Source: an uncultured Acetatifactor sp.
Lineage (GTDB): Bacteria > Bacillota > Clostridia > Lachnospirales > Lachnospiraceae
Direction: 5' to 3'
Length of the DNA: 13,637 nt
Assembly: GCA_934394665.1 (NCBI GenBank)
Contig: CAKRRS010000075.1
Location: 1 to 13,637 of the forward strand
This document shows positions 7,063-13,562 of this stretch, piece after piece. The notes beneath the pieces were generated by a model. It did not search any database. It worked only from the letters and a program-made list of their open reading frames with translations, and was not told the origin of the DNA. Position 1 is the stretch's first letter; the number at the start of each line of letters is the position of its first letter. The translations under genes were made by a program, and so were the position numbers.

Positions 7063-7112
7063 GGAATCACTATGATATTGTATGCTATGATTCCGAACCG
7101 TAATCCTATGAT
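7063..7112 (+). promoter_or_regulatory. Repeat-rich ftsH upstream region, possible operator
   Basis: Inverted arms GGAATCA (7063-7069) and TGATTCC (7088-7094) flank the extended -10 candidate TGCTATGAT. CTATGAT occurs three times (7070-7076, 7085-7091, 7106-7112). The motif GATTCCGAA (7089-7097) also occurs at 6880-6888, in front of the divergent microprotein. Such stacking suggests a regulator binding site, but none that I recognise: the CIRCE pattern is absent. Confidence 0.4.
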
Positions 7113-7129
7113 GATACCGGAGAACATGC

Positions 7130-8998
7130 GTGGATAAAAAATCTCAGGAATCAGAGAGAAAAGAAGGAGATGCTATGCAGGAAGTAAAACAGCCAAACAA
7201 AAAACCGTTTATATTTTACTATCTGATCGCGTTGGTGGCGATCATGCTGATCAACAGTCTTCTGGTACCGCAGATTGTACAGCGGGCAGTGAAGGAAGTG
7301 GATTACAACACTTTTATGCAGATGACTTATGATAAACAGATCGATGAGGTACAGGTCCAGGACAATCAGATCGTATTCACGGCAAAAGATGACAAGACCA
7401 TCTACAAGACCGGTCTGATGGATGATCCGGACAGAACGCAGAGATTGTATGACAGCGGGGCAAAATTCTCCAGTGAGATCGTGGAGGAAGCATCGCCGGT
7501 TTTAAGCTTTCTGATCAGCTGGCTGCTGCCTTTGATCATCATTATTGGCTTCGGACAATTGATGTACCGTCAGATGGCGAAAAAGGCCGGCGGCGACTCC
7601 ATGATGTTCGGCATGGGAGGCATGGGCAAGAGCAATGCGAAGGTCTATGTGAAGTCTTCCAACGGTATCAAGTTCACCGATGTGGCAGGAGAGGATGAGG
7701 CGAAGGAAAATCTGAGAGAGATCGTGGAATACCTGCACGACCCCGACAAATACAAAGAGATCGGTGCTTCCATGCCGAAGGGTATCCTCTTAGTAGGCCC
7801 TCCCGGAACCGGTAAGACGATGTTAGCCAAGGCAGTAGCCGGAGAAGCCAATGTTCCCTTTTTCTCCATGTCCGGTTCGGAATTCGTGGAGATGTTCGTA
7901 GGCATGGGTGCCTCCAAAGTAAGAGATCTGTTCAAACAGGCAAAGGAAAAGGCTCCCTGCATCGTATTTATCGATGAGATCGACGCCATCGGTAAAAAGC
8001 GTGACGGCCAGATCGGTGGTAACGATGAGAGAGAACAGACCCTGAACCAGCTGTTAACGGAGATGGATGGCTTTGAAGGCAACAACGGCGTTATCATTCT
8101 GGCAGCCACTAACCGTCCGGAGAGTCTGGATCCCGCACTGTTACGTCCCGGACGTTTTGACAGACGGGTGCCGGTAGAGCTTCCCGACCTGAAAGGAAGA
8201 GAAGAAATCCTGAAAGTGCATGCCCGCAAGATCAAAGTCGCAGATAACGTAGACTTCAATAAAATCGCCCGTATGGCATCCGGCGCTTCCGGTGCGGAGC
8301 TTGCCAATATCGTCAATGAGGCAGCTCTTCGTGCAGTCAGAGACGGACGTAAGTTCGCAACCCAGGCAGACTTAGAAGAGAGTATTGAAGTAGTCATTGC
8401 CGGTTATCAGAAAAAGAATGCCATTCTTACCGATAAGGAAAAGCGGATCGTGGCATACCATGAGATCGGACACGCACTGGTGGCAGCCAAGCAGACCAAT
8501 TCCGCACCGGTGCAGAAGATCACCATTGTACCCCGTACTTCCGGAGCACTGGGCTATACCATGCAGGTGGAAGAGGAAGGCAACCATTACCTCATGACTA
8601 AGGAAGAGATGGAGAACAAGATCGCAACCCTGACCGGCGGACGTGCAGCGGAAGAGATCGCCTTCGGTTCTGTGACCACCGGTGCTTCCAACGATATCGA
8701 ACAGGCCACCAAACTGGCCAGAGGCATGATCACCCGTTACGGTATGAGCAAGGACTTTGACATGGTAGCGATGGAGACCGTGACAAATCAGTACCTGGGC
8801 GGCGATGCGTCACTGACCTGCTCCATGGAGACCCAGACCGCCATCGACAGAGAAGTCGTGGAACTGGTAAAACGGCAGCATGAGAAGGCTGGACAGATCT
8901 TACTGGAGAACCGTGCAAAACTGGACGAACTGTCCCAGTATCTGTATGACAAAGAGACCATTACCGGTGAGGAATTCATGAAGATTCTGAATTCGTAA
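7130..8998 (+). CDS. ftsH: ATP-dependent zinc metalloprotease FtsH
   Basis: FtsH is a membrane-anchored hexameric AAA+ protease that degrades misfolded membrane proteins and regulatory proteins. Domains run in order: a short cytoplasmic tail, TM1 (about 27-46), an extracytoplasmic domain (about 48-123), TM2 (about 124-144), a Gly/Met-rich linker (153-167), and an AAA+ domain with Walker A GPPGTGKT (223-230), pore loop FVG (256-258), Walker B VFIDEID (279-285) and second region of homology ATNRPESLDPALLRPGRFD (326-344). The peptidase has HEIGH (444-448) and the third zinc ligand Asp522 in NDIEQAT. The length of 622 residues is typical. Two starts are plausible: GTG 7130 (GGAG at 7119-7122, spacing 7) and ATG 7175 (AAGGAG at 7164-7169, spacing 5), which would give 607 residues. 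The gene is alone between its leader and a terminator. Confidence 0.97.
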   Translation: MDKKSQESERKEGDAMQEVKQPNKKPFIFYYLIALVAIMLINSLLVPQIVQRAVKEVDYNTFMQMTYDKQIDEVQVQDNQIVFTAKDDKTIYKTGLMDDPDRTQRLYDSGAKFSSEIVEEASPVLSFLISWLLPLIIIIGFGQLMYRQMAKKAGGDSMMFGMGGMGKSNAKVYVKSSNGIKFTDVAGEDEAKENLREIVEYLHDPDKYKEIGASMPKGILLVGPPGTGKTMLAKAVAGEANVPFFSMSGSEFVEMFVGMGASKVRDLFKQAKEKAPCIVFIDEIDAIGKKRDGQIGGNDEREQTLNQLLTEMDGFEGNNGVIILAATNRPESLDPALLRPGRFDRRVPVELPDLKGREEILKVHARKIKVADNVDFNKIARMASGASGAELANIVNEAALRAVRDGRKFATQADLEESIEVVIAGYQKKNAILTDKEKRIVAYHEIGHALVAAKQTNSAPVQKITIVPRTSGALGYTMQVEEEGNHYLMTKEEMENKIATLTGGRAAEEIAFGSVTTGASNDIEQATKLARGMITRYGMSKDFDMVAMETVTNQYLGGDASLTCSMETQTAIDREVVELVKRQHEKAGQILLENRAKLDELSQYLYDKETITGEEFMKILNS

Positions 8999-9060
8999 GT
9001 CGGCGGAAAATAATGATTTAACATGCACTTTGAAAGTCTTTAAATAGTTTCAATAAATAC

Positions 9061-9102
9061 ATTCCCGAGTTGCTGATTATAGCGACTCGGGGATTCTTTT
9101 TT
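9061..9102 (+). terminator. Rho-independent terminator after ftsH
   Basis: CCCGAGTTGCT (9064-9074) pairs with AGCGACTCGGG (9081-9091) over 11 bp with one wobble. Flanking bases extend the stem, the loop is GATTAT, and a T-rich tail (9097-9102) follows. It lies 63 bases past the ftsH stop. Confidence 0.92.
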
Positions 9103-9272
9103 ATTTACAGAATTATTTCTAATTAGATGGAATGCTTTGTTAAAATTAATAAAAGTTTAAACATCTGCTAAACGCATCTTAATCCGTTCCTGCTGTTATC
9201 TTAAAAAAGAAACCGTTATACTTTTTCTTATCAATACAGCTGCGTGAGAACACAGCGGAATGGGAGAAGAGA

Positions 9273-11537
9273 ATGCGAAACAGAGGCAATTGGAACAATA
9301 TGCAAAAAGGCATTGCCCTGGCGACCTGTATGGCAATCGTCATGGGAATGTTTACCGGATGCGGAAAAAAGGACAGTTTAGAGATCGATTCCGGGCAGGA
9401 GGCGCAGAAGGGGCGATATGTGGAGACAGAGATCACTTTGCCGGAAGCATGGGCAGACAAAACAGTCAGTCAGATGTTCCGGCAGGGAGAAGAACTGCAT
9501 TTTCTGGTAACGTCGGAAACAGAAGGCCGGGTAACTCTGGAAGAATGGAAGATGGGAGAAGGAGATACTTTTACGGAAGTGACGAAAGACTGGCTGAGCG
9601 TATTGCCGGAAGGCCAGGATCTGGAGAACAGTGATAATTTTACCTTGTTGCAGGATGCGGAAGGAACGCAGTATCTGTATGGATATTGCTACCGGGATGA
9701 GGATTCTTCTCCGGCACATCTGTGGAAGGAAGCGGACGGTGCAGCGACAGATATTACACCGGAAAAGTGGAAGAACTCAGAAGATATCCAGGGATATCAG
9801 TTTTATGATGCACCGCAGTGTGTGACCCTCACGACGGACGGGCTGCTGGTTGGCGTGGGCTATTTTTCTGTGGATGTGGTGCTGGCGCAGGACGGCAGTG
9901 TAATAAGCAGCCAGGAAAATGACAGCCTGGAAGAAGGAAATAACAGGCTTGATAATCAGTGGAGCAGTGCAGTGGGAGATACTTTTTATCTGCCACAGAC
10001 GGATGAACAGGGAGCGGTCAACGGACTGGCCTGCCTGAAAGTAGACGGAAACAATGGTATCAAACCGGAAAAAGTACTTCCCTTTTCGCAGGAAAGTTAC
10101 AGCTATGCCTATTTCAGTGTATTGGAAGACGGTACAGTGTATGCGGCGGATGCGGACGGCCTTTTCAAATGTGAGGCAGGGGATACCAACTGGCAGAAGC
10201 TTTTGAATGGCATGGACACCAGCTTTTCACTGTCGGATGTCTGGTGCCGGAGCATCGTGGGACTTTCGGACGGAAGCGTCTACGGATGGTTTGGCAGTGA
10301 GAGCGGAGATAAGCTGATGGCGTACCGCTATGATCCGGAGGCGGTGACAGAGATCACGGAGGAACTGACCTTATATACGGTAGAGGAGAGCTTCCTGTTA
10401 CAGCAGGCAACGGTGCAATATCATAAGGAACACCCGGAAGTCATAATCCACATACAGGCGGCTGTCTCTATGAATGACAAATATAGCAGTACACCGGATT
10501 ATCAGCAGATCTATCAGGATCTGAACACTGCCCTGACGTCCGGAAAGGGGCCGGATCTTATGGTGATGGATCATCTGAAGCTGGACAATTATGCATCAAA
10601 GGGGCTGCTTACGGACTTACAGGATATTCTCACCCCGTTGGAAGAGGACGGCACGTTGCTTACGAATATAACGACGGCATACCGGGAAGAAAACGGTGCA
10701 AGAGCAGTCGTGCCGTTACAGTTCGGACTGCTGCTGGCGGTTGGAAGGGATCTGAATACTGAACAGATGAACAGCATGGAAGCAATTGCGCAGACGGTGG
10801 ACGGACAGAAAGAAAGCTATCTGGGAGACCGGACTTGTGAGGAACTGGTGGAAGAGTTCTATCCGCTGATCACGGACGTTATTTTGCAGAACAGACAGGT
10901 CGACAGGCAGCTGCTTCGTCCCTGGCTGGAGAATCTGAAAATCATAGCAGATAACTGTGGAATTATCCCGTCACGAAAAGAAGGGCGCGCAGCCAATATC
11001 TGGGATCTGGGAACAGATGTGAAACTGGTGCTTCAGGAGACAGACGGATTTAATCAGGCGATGAATCCTTACGCAGTGGCCGAACTGTTAAATGCGAAAG
11101 TAGTATCTGTGGAGAATGCATTCTATCCGAAAATGGTCATCGGCATCAACAGCCAGAGTGAGCATATCGAGACGGCAAAAGATTTTGTACGGTTTGCATT
11201 ATCGGAAGCGGTACAGAACACAGACACTTACGAAGGCTTCCCAGTAAATGCCAAATCCCTGGAGAACCAGGCTATGGCAGACCGGAGCATGGCGGAAGCC
11301 TACACTACCTATGATATTGATGGCAGCAGTGTGGAGTTTGCCATCAAAAGCTATTCGGAGGAAACAGCACAGCAACTTGTGGAAATGTGCAAAAATGCGA
11401 ATCTGTGTCTGAAGGAGGATACGCAGATTGCAACATCCCTGACCGAGAGCTTACAGCCTTACCTGAACGGACAGGCAACCGTGGAAGAGGCGCTGGATGC
11501 TGTGGAAGGGAGCCTTAGGATGTATTTGGCGGAGTAG
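9273..11537 (+). CDS. Large lipoprotein with a C-terminal ABC solute-binding-like domain
   Basis: This is a 754-residue secreted lipoprotein. The signal peptide has a hydrophobic core at about 13-26 and a lipobox FTGC with Cys30 as the lipidated residue. Residues about 50-350 form a region rich in short strands with recurring Asp-Gly turns (EDGTVYAADADGLFKC, 285-300; LSDGSVYGWFG, 331-341), suggesting a beta-propeller-like sensor or carbohydrate-binding part. From about 362 (EELTLYTVEE, then HKEHPEV) the sequence resembles family 1 extracellular solute-binding proteins: a first strand, a helix, GKGPDLMVMD (424-433) and a late region (KMVIGINSQSEHIETAKDFV) typical of that fold. GGGAG (9262-9266) sits 6 bases before the ATG. 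No permease or ATPase is adjacent, so it may serve a distant transporter or a non-transport role. Substrate unknown. Confidence 0.85.
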   Translation: MRNRGNWNNMQKGIALATCMAIVMGMFTGCGKKDSLEIDSGQEAQKGRYVETEITLPEAWADKTVSQMFRQGEELHFLVTSETEGRVTLEEWKMGEGDTFTEVTKDWLSVLPEGQDLENSDNFTLLQDAEGTQYLYGYCYRDEDSSPAHLWKEADGAATDITPEKWKNSEDIQGYQFYDAPQCVTLTTDGLLVGVGYFSVDVVLAQDGSVISSQENDSLEEGNNRLDNQWSSAVGDTFYLPQTDEQGAVNGLACLKVDGNNGIKPEKVLPFSQESYSYAYFSVLEDGTVYAADADGLFKCEAGDTNWQKLLNGMDTSFSLSDVWCRSIVGLSDGSVYGWFGSESGDKLMAYRYDPEAVTEITEELTLYTVEESFLLQQATVQYHKEHPEVIIHIQAAVSMNDKYSSTPDYQQIYQDLNTALTSGKGPDLMVMDHLKLDNYASKGLLTDLQDILTPLEEDGTLLTNITTAYREENGARAVVPLQFGLLLAVGRDLNTEQMNSMEAIAQTVDGQKESYLGDRTCEELVEEFYPLITDVILQNRQVDRQLLRPWLENLKIIADNCGIIPSRKEGRAANIWDLGTDVKLVLQETDGFNQAMNPYAVAELLNAKVVSVENAFYPKMVIGINSQSEHIETAKDFVRFALSEAVQNTDTYEGFPVNAKSLENQAMADRSMAEAYTTYDIDGSSVEFAIKSYSEETAQQLVEMCKNANLCLKEDTQIATSLTESLQPYLNGQATVEEALDAVEGSLRMYLAE

Positions 11538-11582
11538 AGTCTGAAATAGTATTCATAAAATCATATTTGTTGTTGCAGAGGC

Positions 11583-11626
11583 AAGGCTTCTATGCTAAGT
11601 TAATACTAAGCGTAGAAGCTTTCTTT
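11583..11626 (+). terminator. Terminator of the solute-binding-like lipoprotein gene
   Basis: GCTTCTATGCT (11586-11596) pairs with AGCGTAGAAGC (11609-11619) over 11 bp with one wobble, extended outward by AAG/TTT (including a G-T wobble). TTTCTTT follows. It lies about 45 bases after the stop at 11537. Confidence 0.75.
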
Positions 11627-11686
11627 GTAATTTCTTGGATCTTACGACTGGTATTCACAGTCATGTTACCACCATGTGAAAGTAAC

Positions 11687-11715
11687 TTGTAAACATAGGA
11701 CAAAACCTCTATAAT
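11687..11715 (+). promoter_or_regulatory. Sigma-A type promoter upstream of the small lipoprotein gene
   Basis: TTGTAA (11687-11692) and a perfect TATAAT (11710-11715) are separated by 17 bases. Transcription would begin near 11722, giving a leader of about 200 bases to the ATG at 11929 that contains the tandem repeat and the first hairpin. Confidence 0.6.
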
Positions 11716-11799
11716 TTTAAGTATAAGAAAGGCGGTGGAAACGGCGAATTAGGAGATGGAATTACAATTACAGAGAATGGAGATATCATCATAAATTAA

Positions 11800-11825
11800 A
11801 TTTTACAATATAATTTTACAATATA
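11800..11825 (+). repeat. Perfect tandem 13-bp repeat
   Basis: ATTTTACAATATA occurs twice back to back (11800-11812 and 11813-11825), immediately after the stop codon of the ORF remnant. Each copy creates a TATAAT across its junction (11809-11814 and 11822-11827), so it could also form duplicated -10 elements, though no good -35 is correctly spaced. Confidence 0.75.
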
Positions 11826-11851
11826 ATATGTAAGGAAAATACATGAATAAA

Positions 11852-11878
11852 GAATGGGAACCCTAGTGGTTCCCATTC
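11852..11878. repeat. Left copy of the paired hairpin flanking the small lipoprotein gene
   Basis: GAATGGGAACC and GGTTCCCATTC form a perfect 11-bp stem with loop CTAGT. The sequence from 11852 through the following CATCA matches the right copy (12726 onward) with one difference in the loop. No T-tract follows. Confidence 0.85.
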
Positions 11879-11928
11879 ATCAAGGACTTTATCACATATA
11901 AAAGCAAGAGAGGATAAGAAAAGAGGCA

Positions 11929-12717
11929 ATGAAAAAGAGAATAATTGCATTCACAATGATAATCAGTTTATTATCATTAACAGCATGTGGTAACCAAACA
12001 ACTACCACAGAGCCACAGTCAGAGCAGACAGAAATAATTTCAACAGAGCCAGAGACAGAAACAGTGCCAGAAACATCATCACTTGAACAGGAAACAACAG
12101 AGACAGAGTTTATAGAGGAAACAGACACTTCAACATCAGGCACTACATCCGAAACATTAAGCGAGAGCGCAGAAATCACCAATTCAAAATGGGCAGACAT
12201 CAATGGCGCATGGGATGCAGTTCATCAATTTACATTGTATGCGAGGGAGCAAGGTGCAGATTACACAGACGGTTGGTGCTGGTGTTATGACCATGGCAAG
12301 GGAGCAGGCGACCAACCATCATATGCGGTCTATATGAAAGAGGGAGATCCCTTTTATGGAACAGTTTATCATGTAGGAGATTACCTTCCGGATGGAACAC
12401 AATTTAGTGGAACCAATGATGAATGGGATGCATTCATCAAGCAAGACTTTGAAAGGTTATTAACAGAGGATGGTAGTGTATCATTCAAAGACCCGGAGAC
12501 AGGAAGAACAATAATAGGTACACAGGAAGAGATAGACGAATACAAAGCTTCAAAAGGATACAATAATAGCAATAGCAACACCACTTCACAGCCAGCACAA
12601 TCCAGTGAAGGACAAACAGTAACCGGACCAACAGGAAATGGTTCAGGTTCAAGCAGAGAAAACCGAGGCAACGCTGGAGCAAATTCAGGAACAGTTGGCG
12701 GAGGAAACCTACAATAA
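11929..12717 (+). CDS. Small Thr/Glu-rich lipoprotein of unknown function
   Basis: This is a 262-residue predicted lipoprotein. Basic MKKR precedes a hydrophobic stretch and a lipobox LTAC, with Cys20 as the lipidated residue. Residues 22-84 are a low-complexity Thr/Glu/Ser spacer of the kind that lifts a domain off the membrane. Residues 86-205 form a compact aromatic-rich domain (WADINGAWDAVHQF, 88-101; GWCWCYDHGKG, 115-125; NDEWDAFIKQDF, 163-174). Residues 211-262 are a Ser/Asn/Gly-rich tail. I do not recognise the central domain. The ribosome site is imperfect (AAGAGG only 2 bases before ATG, with AGAGAGG further up). Codon choice is much richer in A (ACA for Thr, ATA for Ile) than in the upstream cluster, suggesting separate origin. 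Two nearly identical hairpins bracket the gene. Confidence 0.8.
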   Translation: MKKRIIAFTMIISLLSLTACGNQTTTTEPQSEQTEIISTEPETETVPETSSLEQETTETEFIEETDTSTSGTTSETLSESAEITNSKWADINGAWDAVHQFTLYAREQGADYTDGWCWCYDHGKGAGDQPSYAVYMKEGDPFYGTVYHVGDYLPDGTQFSGTNDEWDAFIKQDFERLLTEDGSVSFKDPETGRTIIGTQEEIDEYKASKGYNNSNSNTTSQPAQSSEGQTVTGPTGNGSGSSRENRGNAGANSGTVGGGNLQ

Positions 12718-12723
12718 ACACCA

Positions 12724-12754
12724 ATGAATGGGAACCCAAGTGGTTCCCATTCAT
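12724..12754. repeat. Right copy of the paired hairpin flanking the small lipoprotein gene
   Basis: ATGAATGGGAACC and GGTTCCCATTCAT form a perfect 13-bp stem with loop CAAGT, starting 7 bases after the lipoprotein stop. It lacks a T-tract, so it would be a weak terminator at best. It is nearly identical to the left copy at 11852-11878. Confidence 0.85.
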
Positions 12755-12923
12755 CATATATAGGAGGCACAGTAAGCAATCAGTATGAACTCAAAAGAAC
12801 CAAAAGACACCATGATACCACATGTCGCCCACTGTGCGGACAGACGCAGGCGTTCTGGAGCGCAGACAAGCGGAACGGAGGTGGAGCGGTCGAGAACAGG
12901 ACGGCGTAGCGTCCGAGCACAAT

Positions 12924-12971
12924 GGCGCACTCCCCCAGAGGGGGAGGTTCGGGTCTGGTATTACCCCGAAC
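12924..12971 (-). other. oriT-like site (MOBQ-type nic core next to an inverted repeat)
   Basis: Read on the - strand, a perfect hairpin CTCCCCC-TCT-GGGGGAG runs directly into AGTGCGCC followed by ATTG. From established knowledge, MOBQ origins of transfer (RSF1010, pIP501 and pSK41 types) have an inverted repeat directly 5' of a core like TAAGTGCGCCCT. The geometry and eight core bases agree. A second stem, GTTCGGG/CCCGAAC, lies next to it. No relaxase gene is present in the window, so this would be an orphan site or the edge of a mobilizable element. The resemblance is suggestive only. Confidence 0.4.
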
Positions 12972-13190
12972 ATTTGTGTTCCGTGTTATCCCCTCCACCC
13001 CCACTGTTTACAGGCTTTCCCAACTTCATATTCAATTTTTCTTCTTGTGTTCGTGTTGAAAAGCATGAACATTTTTTATTTTCATCTTTCCCCATTTTTC
13101 CACGTTTTCCCGAAAGCATCTCATAAATAGTTAATTTATAATGAATTTAAAAGAAGACAAGTTAGTAGAAAGGAGAAAAGTCGATGCAGT

Positions 13191-13477
13191 ATGGAAAACA
13201 ATATAGAACTCATAATTAAAGCGCTTGGCTTTTCTCCGGAGCTATTACAAAATCAGATTCCTGCCATTATGTCATTGCTTAACGACCTCAATGAGAATAT
13301 AATTACCTCAGACGATGTGTCGGAACAATTAGAGCATATGACAAAACGCGAAAAAATATTGAACCGACAGAAAAGTTTCTGTGGAATATGATTTCCACGA
13401 CCCAGAAATGTTATATCCACCAGACAAAAGATATCACAGAATATGCCGAAGAATTTGCAAAAGTACTCGATTCTTAA
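13191..13477 (+). pseudogene. Small frameshifted ORF of unknown function
   Basis: A 66-codon frame starts at ATG 13191 (MENNIELIIKALGF...) and ends at TGA 13389-13391. Around the A-run GAAAAAATATTG (about 13349-13360) a -1 shift moves into a second frame. That frame continues in sensible protein (EPTEKFLWNMISTTQK, ending KVLDS) to TAA 13475-13477, giving about 95 residues in all. The best ribosome site, AAAGGAG (13169-13175), is 8 bases before a different ATG (13184), which lies in the frame of the C-terminal part and would stop after 11 codons. ATG 13191 itself is 15 bases from the site. So there are one or two indels, or a programmed shift. The helical, soluble character gives no family clue. 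Confidence 0.45.
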
Positions 13478-13513
13478 GCAGTAAAAAGTTGTAACCCAAA
13501 ACTGGCTACAAAC

Positions 13514-13547
13514 AAAAAAACAGGAAGCCTTGAATTATCAGGCTTCC
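13514..13547 (-). terminator. Terminator of the tRNA-Leu transcript
   Basis: On the - strand, GGAAGCCT and AGGCTTCC (complement of 13540-13547 and 13523-13530) form an 8-bp stem with a 9-base loop. TG and then a run of seven T follow (complement of 13514-13520). It begins 15 bases after the tRNA 3' end. The + strand side has only a weak T-rich tail. Confidence 0.85.
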
Positions 13548-13562
13548 CACTTTATTAATGAA

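Larger units (their letters stand above)
11538..11928. other. 391-base gene-poor spacer: terminator, promoter, tandem repeat, hairpin
   Basis: No complete gene is seen. In order the spacer holds a terminator (11583-11626), a good promoter (11687-11715), an ORF tail ending at TAA 11797-11799 with no start codon (the end reads GNGELGDGITITENGD and a few more residues), a tandem 13-bp repeat (11800-11825), and a hairpin (11852-11878) that recurs after the next gene. The open frame of about 37 codons could be the 3' remnant of a deleted gene. Confidence 0.5.
12718..13190. other. 473-base region without a clear gene: hairpin copy, oriT-like block, pyrimidine-rich tract
   Basis: After the right hairpin copy (12724-12754) comes a GC-richer stretch with several stems: ACGC/GCGT around 12844-12853, GGACG/CGTCC (12899-12914), CTCCCCC/GGGGGAG (12930-12946) and GTTCGGG/CCCGAAC (12947-12971). 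Several overlapping frames are open there, but none has a ribosome site at proper spacing, and all are Arg- or Pro-rich, as expected of shadow frames in structured DNA. Bases about 13000-13120 are pyrimidine-rich on the + strand. A TATAAT at 13137-13142 could serve the next ORF, but its -35 is poor. Confidence 0.5.

Noticed and set aside
7063..7094. CIRCE or CtsR heat-shock operator upstream of ftsH
   Set aside because: The dyad GGAATCA/TGATTCC does not match the CIRCE or CtsR consensus.
7645..8397. 250-codon antisense frame opposite ftsH
   Set aside because: It is a shadow of a strongly conserved AAA+ gene. Low-complexity Ser/Ala content and no expression signals.
9194..9222. TATACT box upstream of the large lipoprotein gene as a promoter
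   Set aside because: The -10 is good but no recognisable -35 lies at 16-18 bases, so it is not listed as a feature.
11852..12754. CRISPR array or standard insertion sequence formed by the two hairpins
   Set aside because: There are only two repeat units about 870 bases apart, with no spacers, no transposase and no target-site duplication visible.
12785..13126. Overlapping Arg- and Pro-rich ORFs on both strands
   Set aside because: Their starts lack a correctly spaced ribosome site, and the frames cross several hairpins. The sequence reads as structured DNA rather than a gene.
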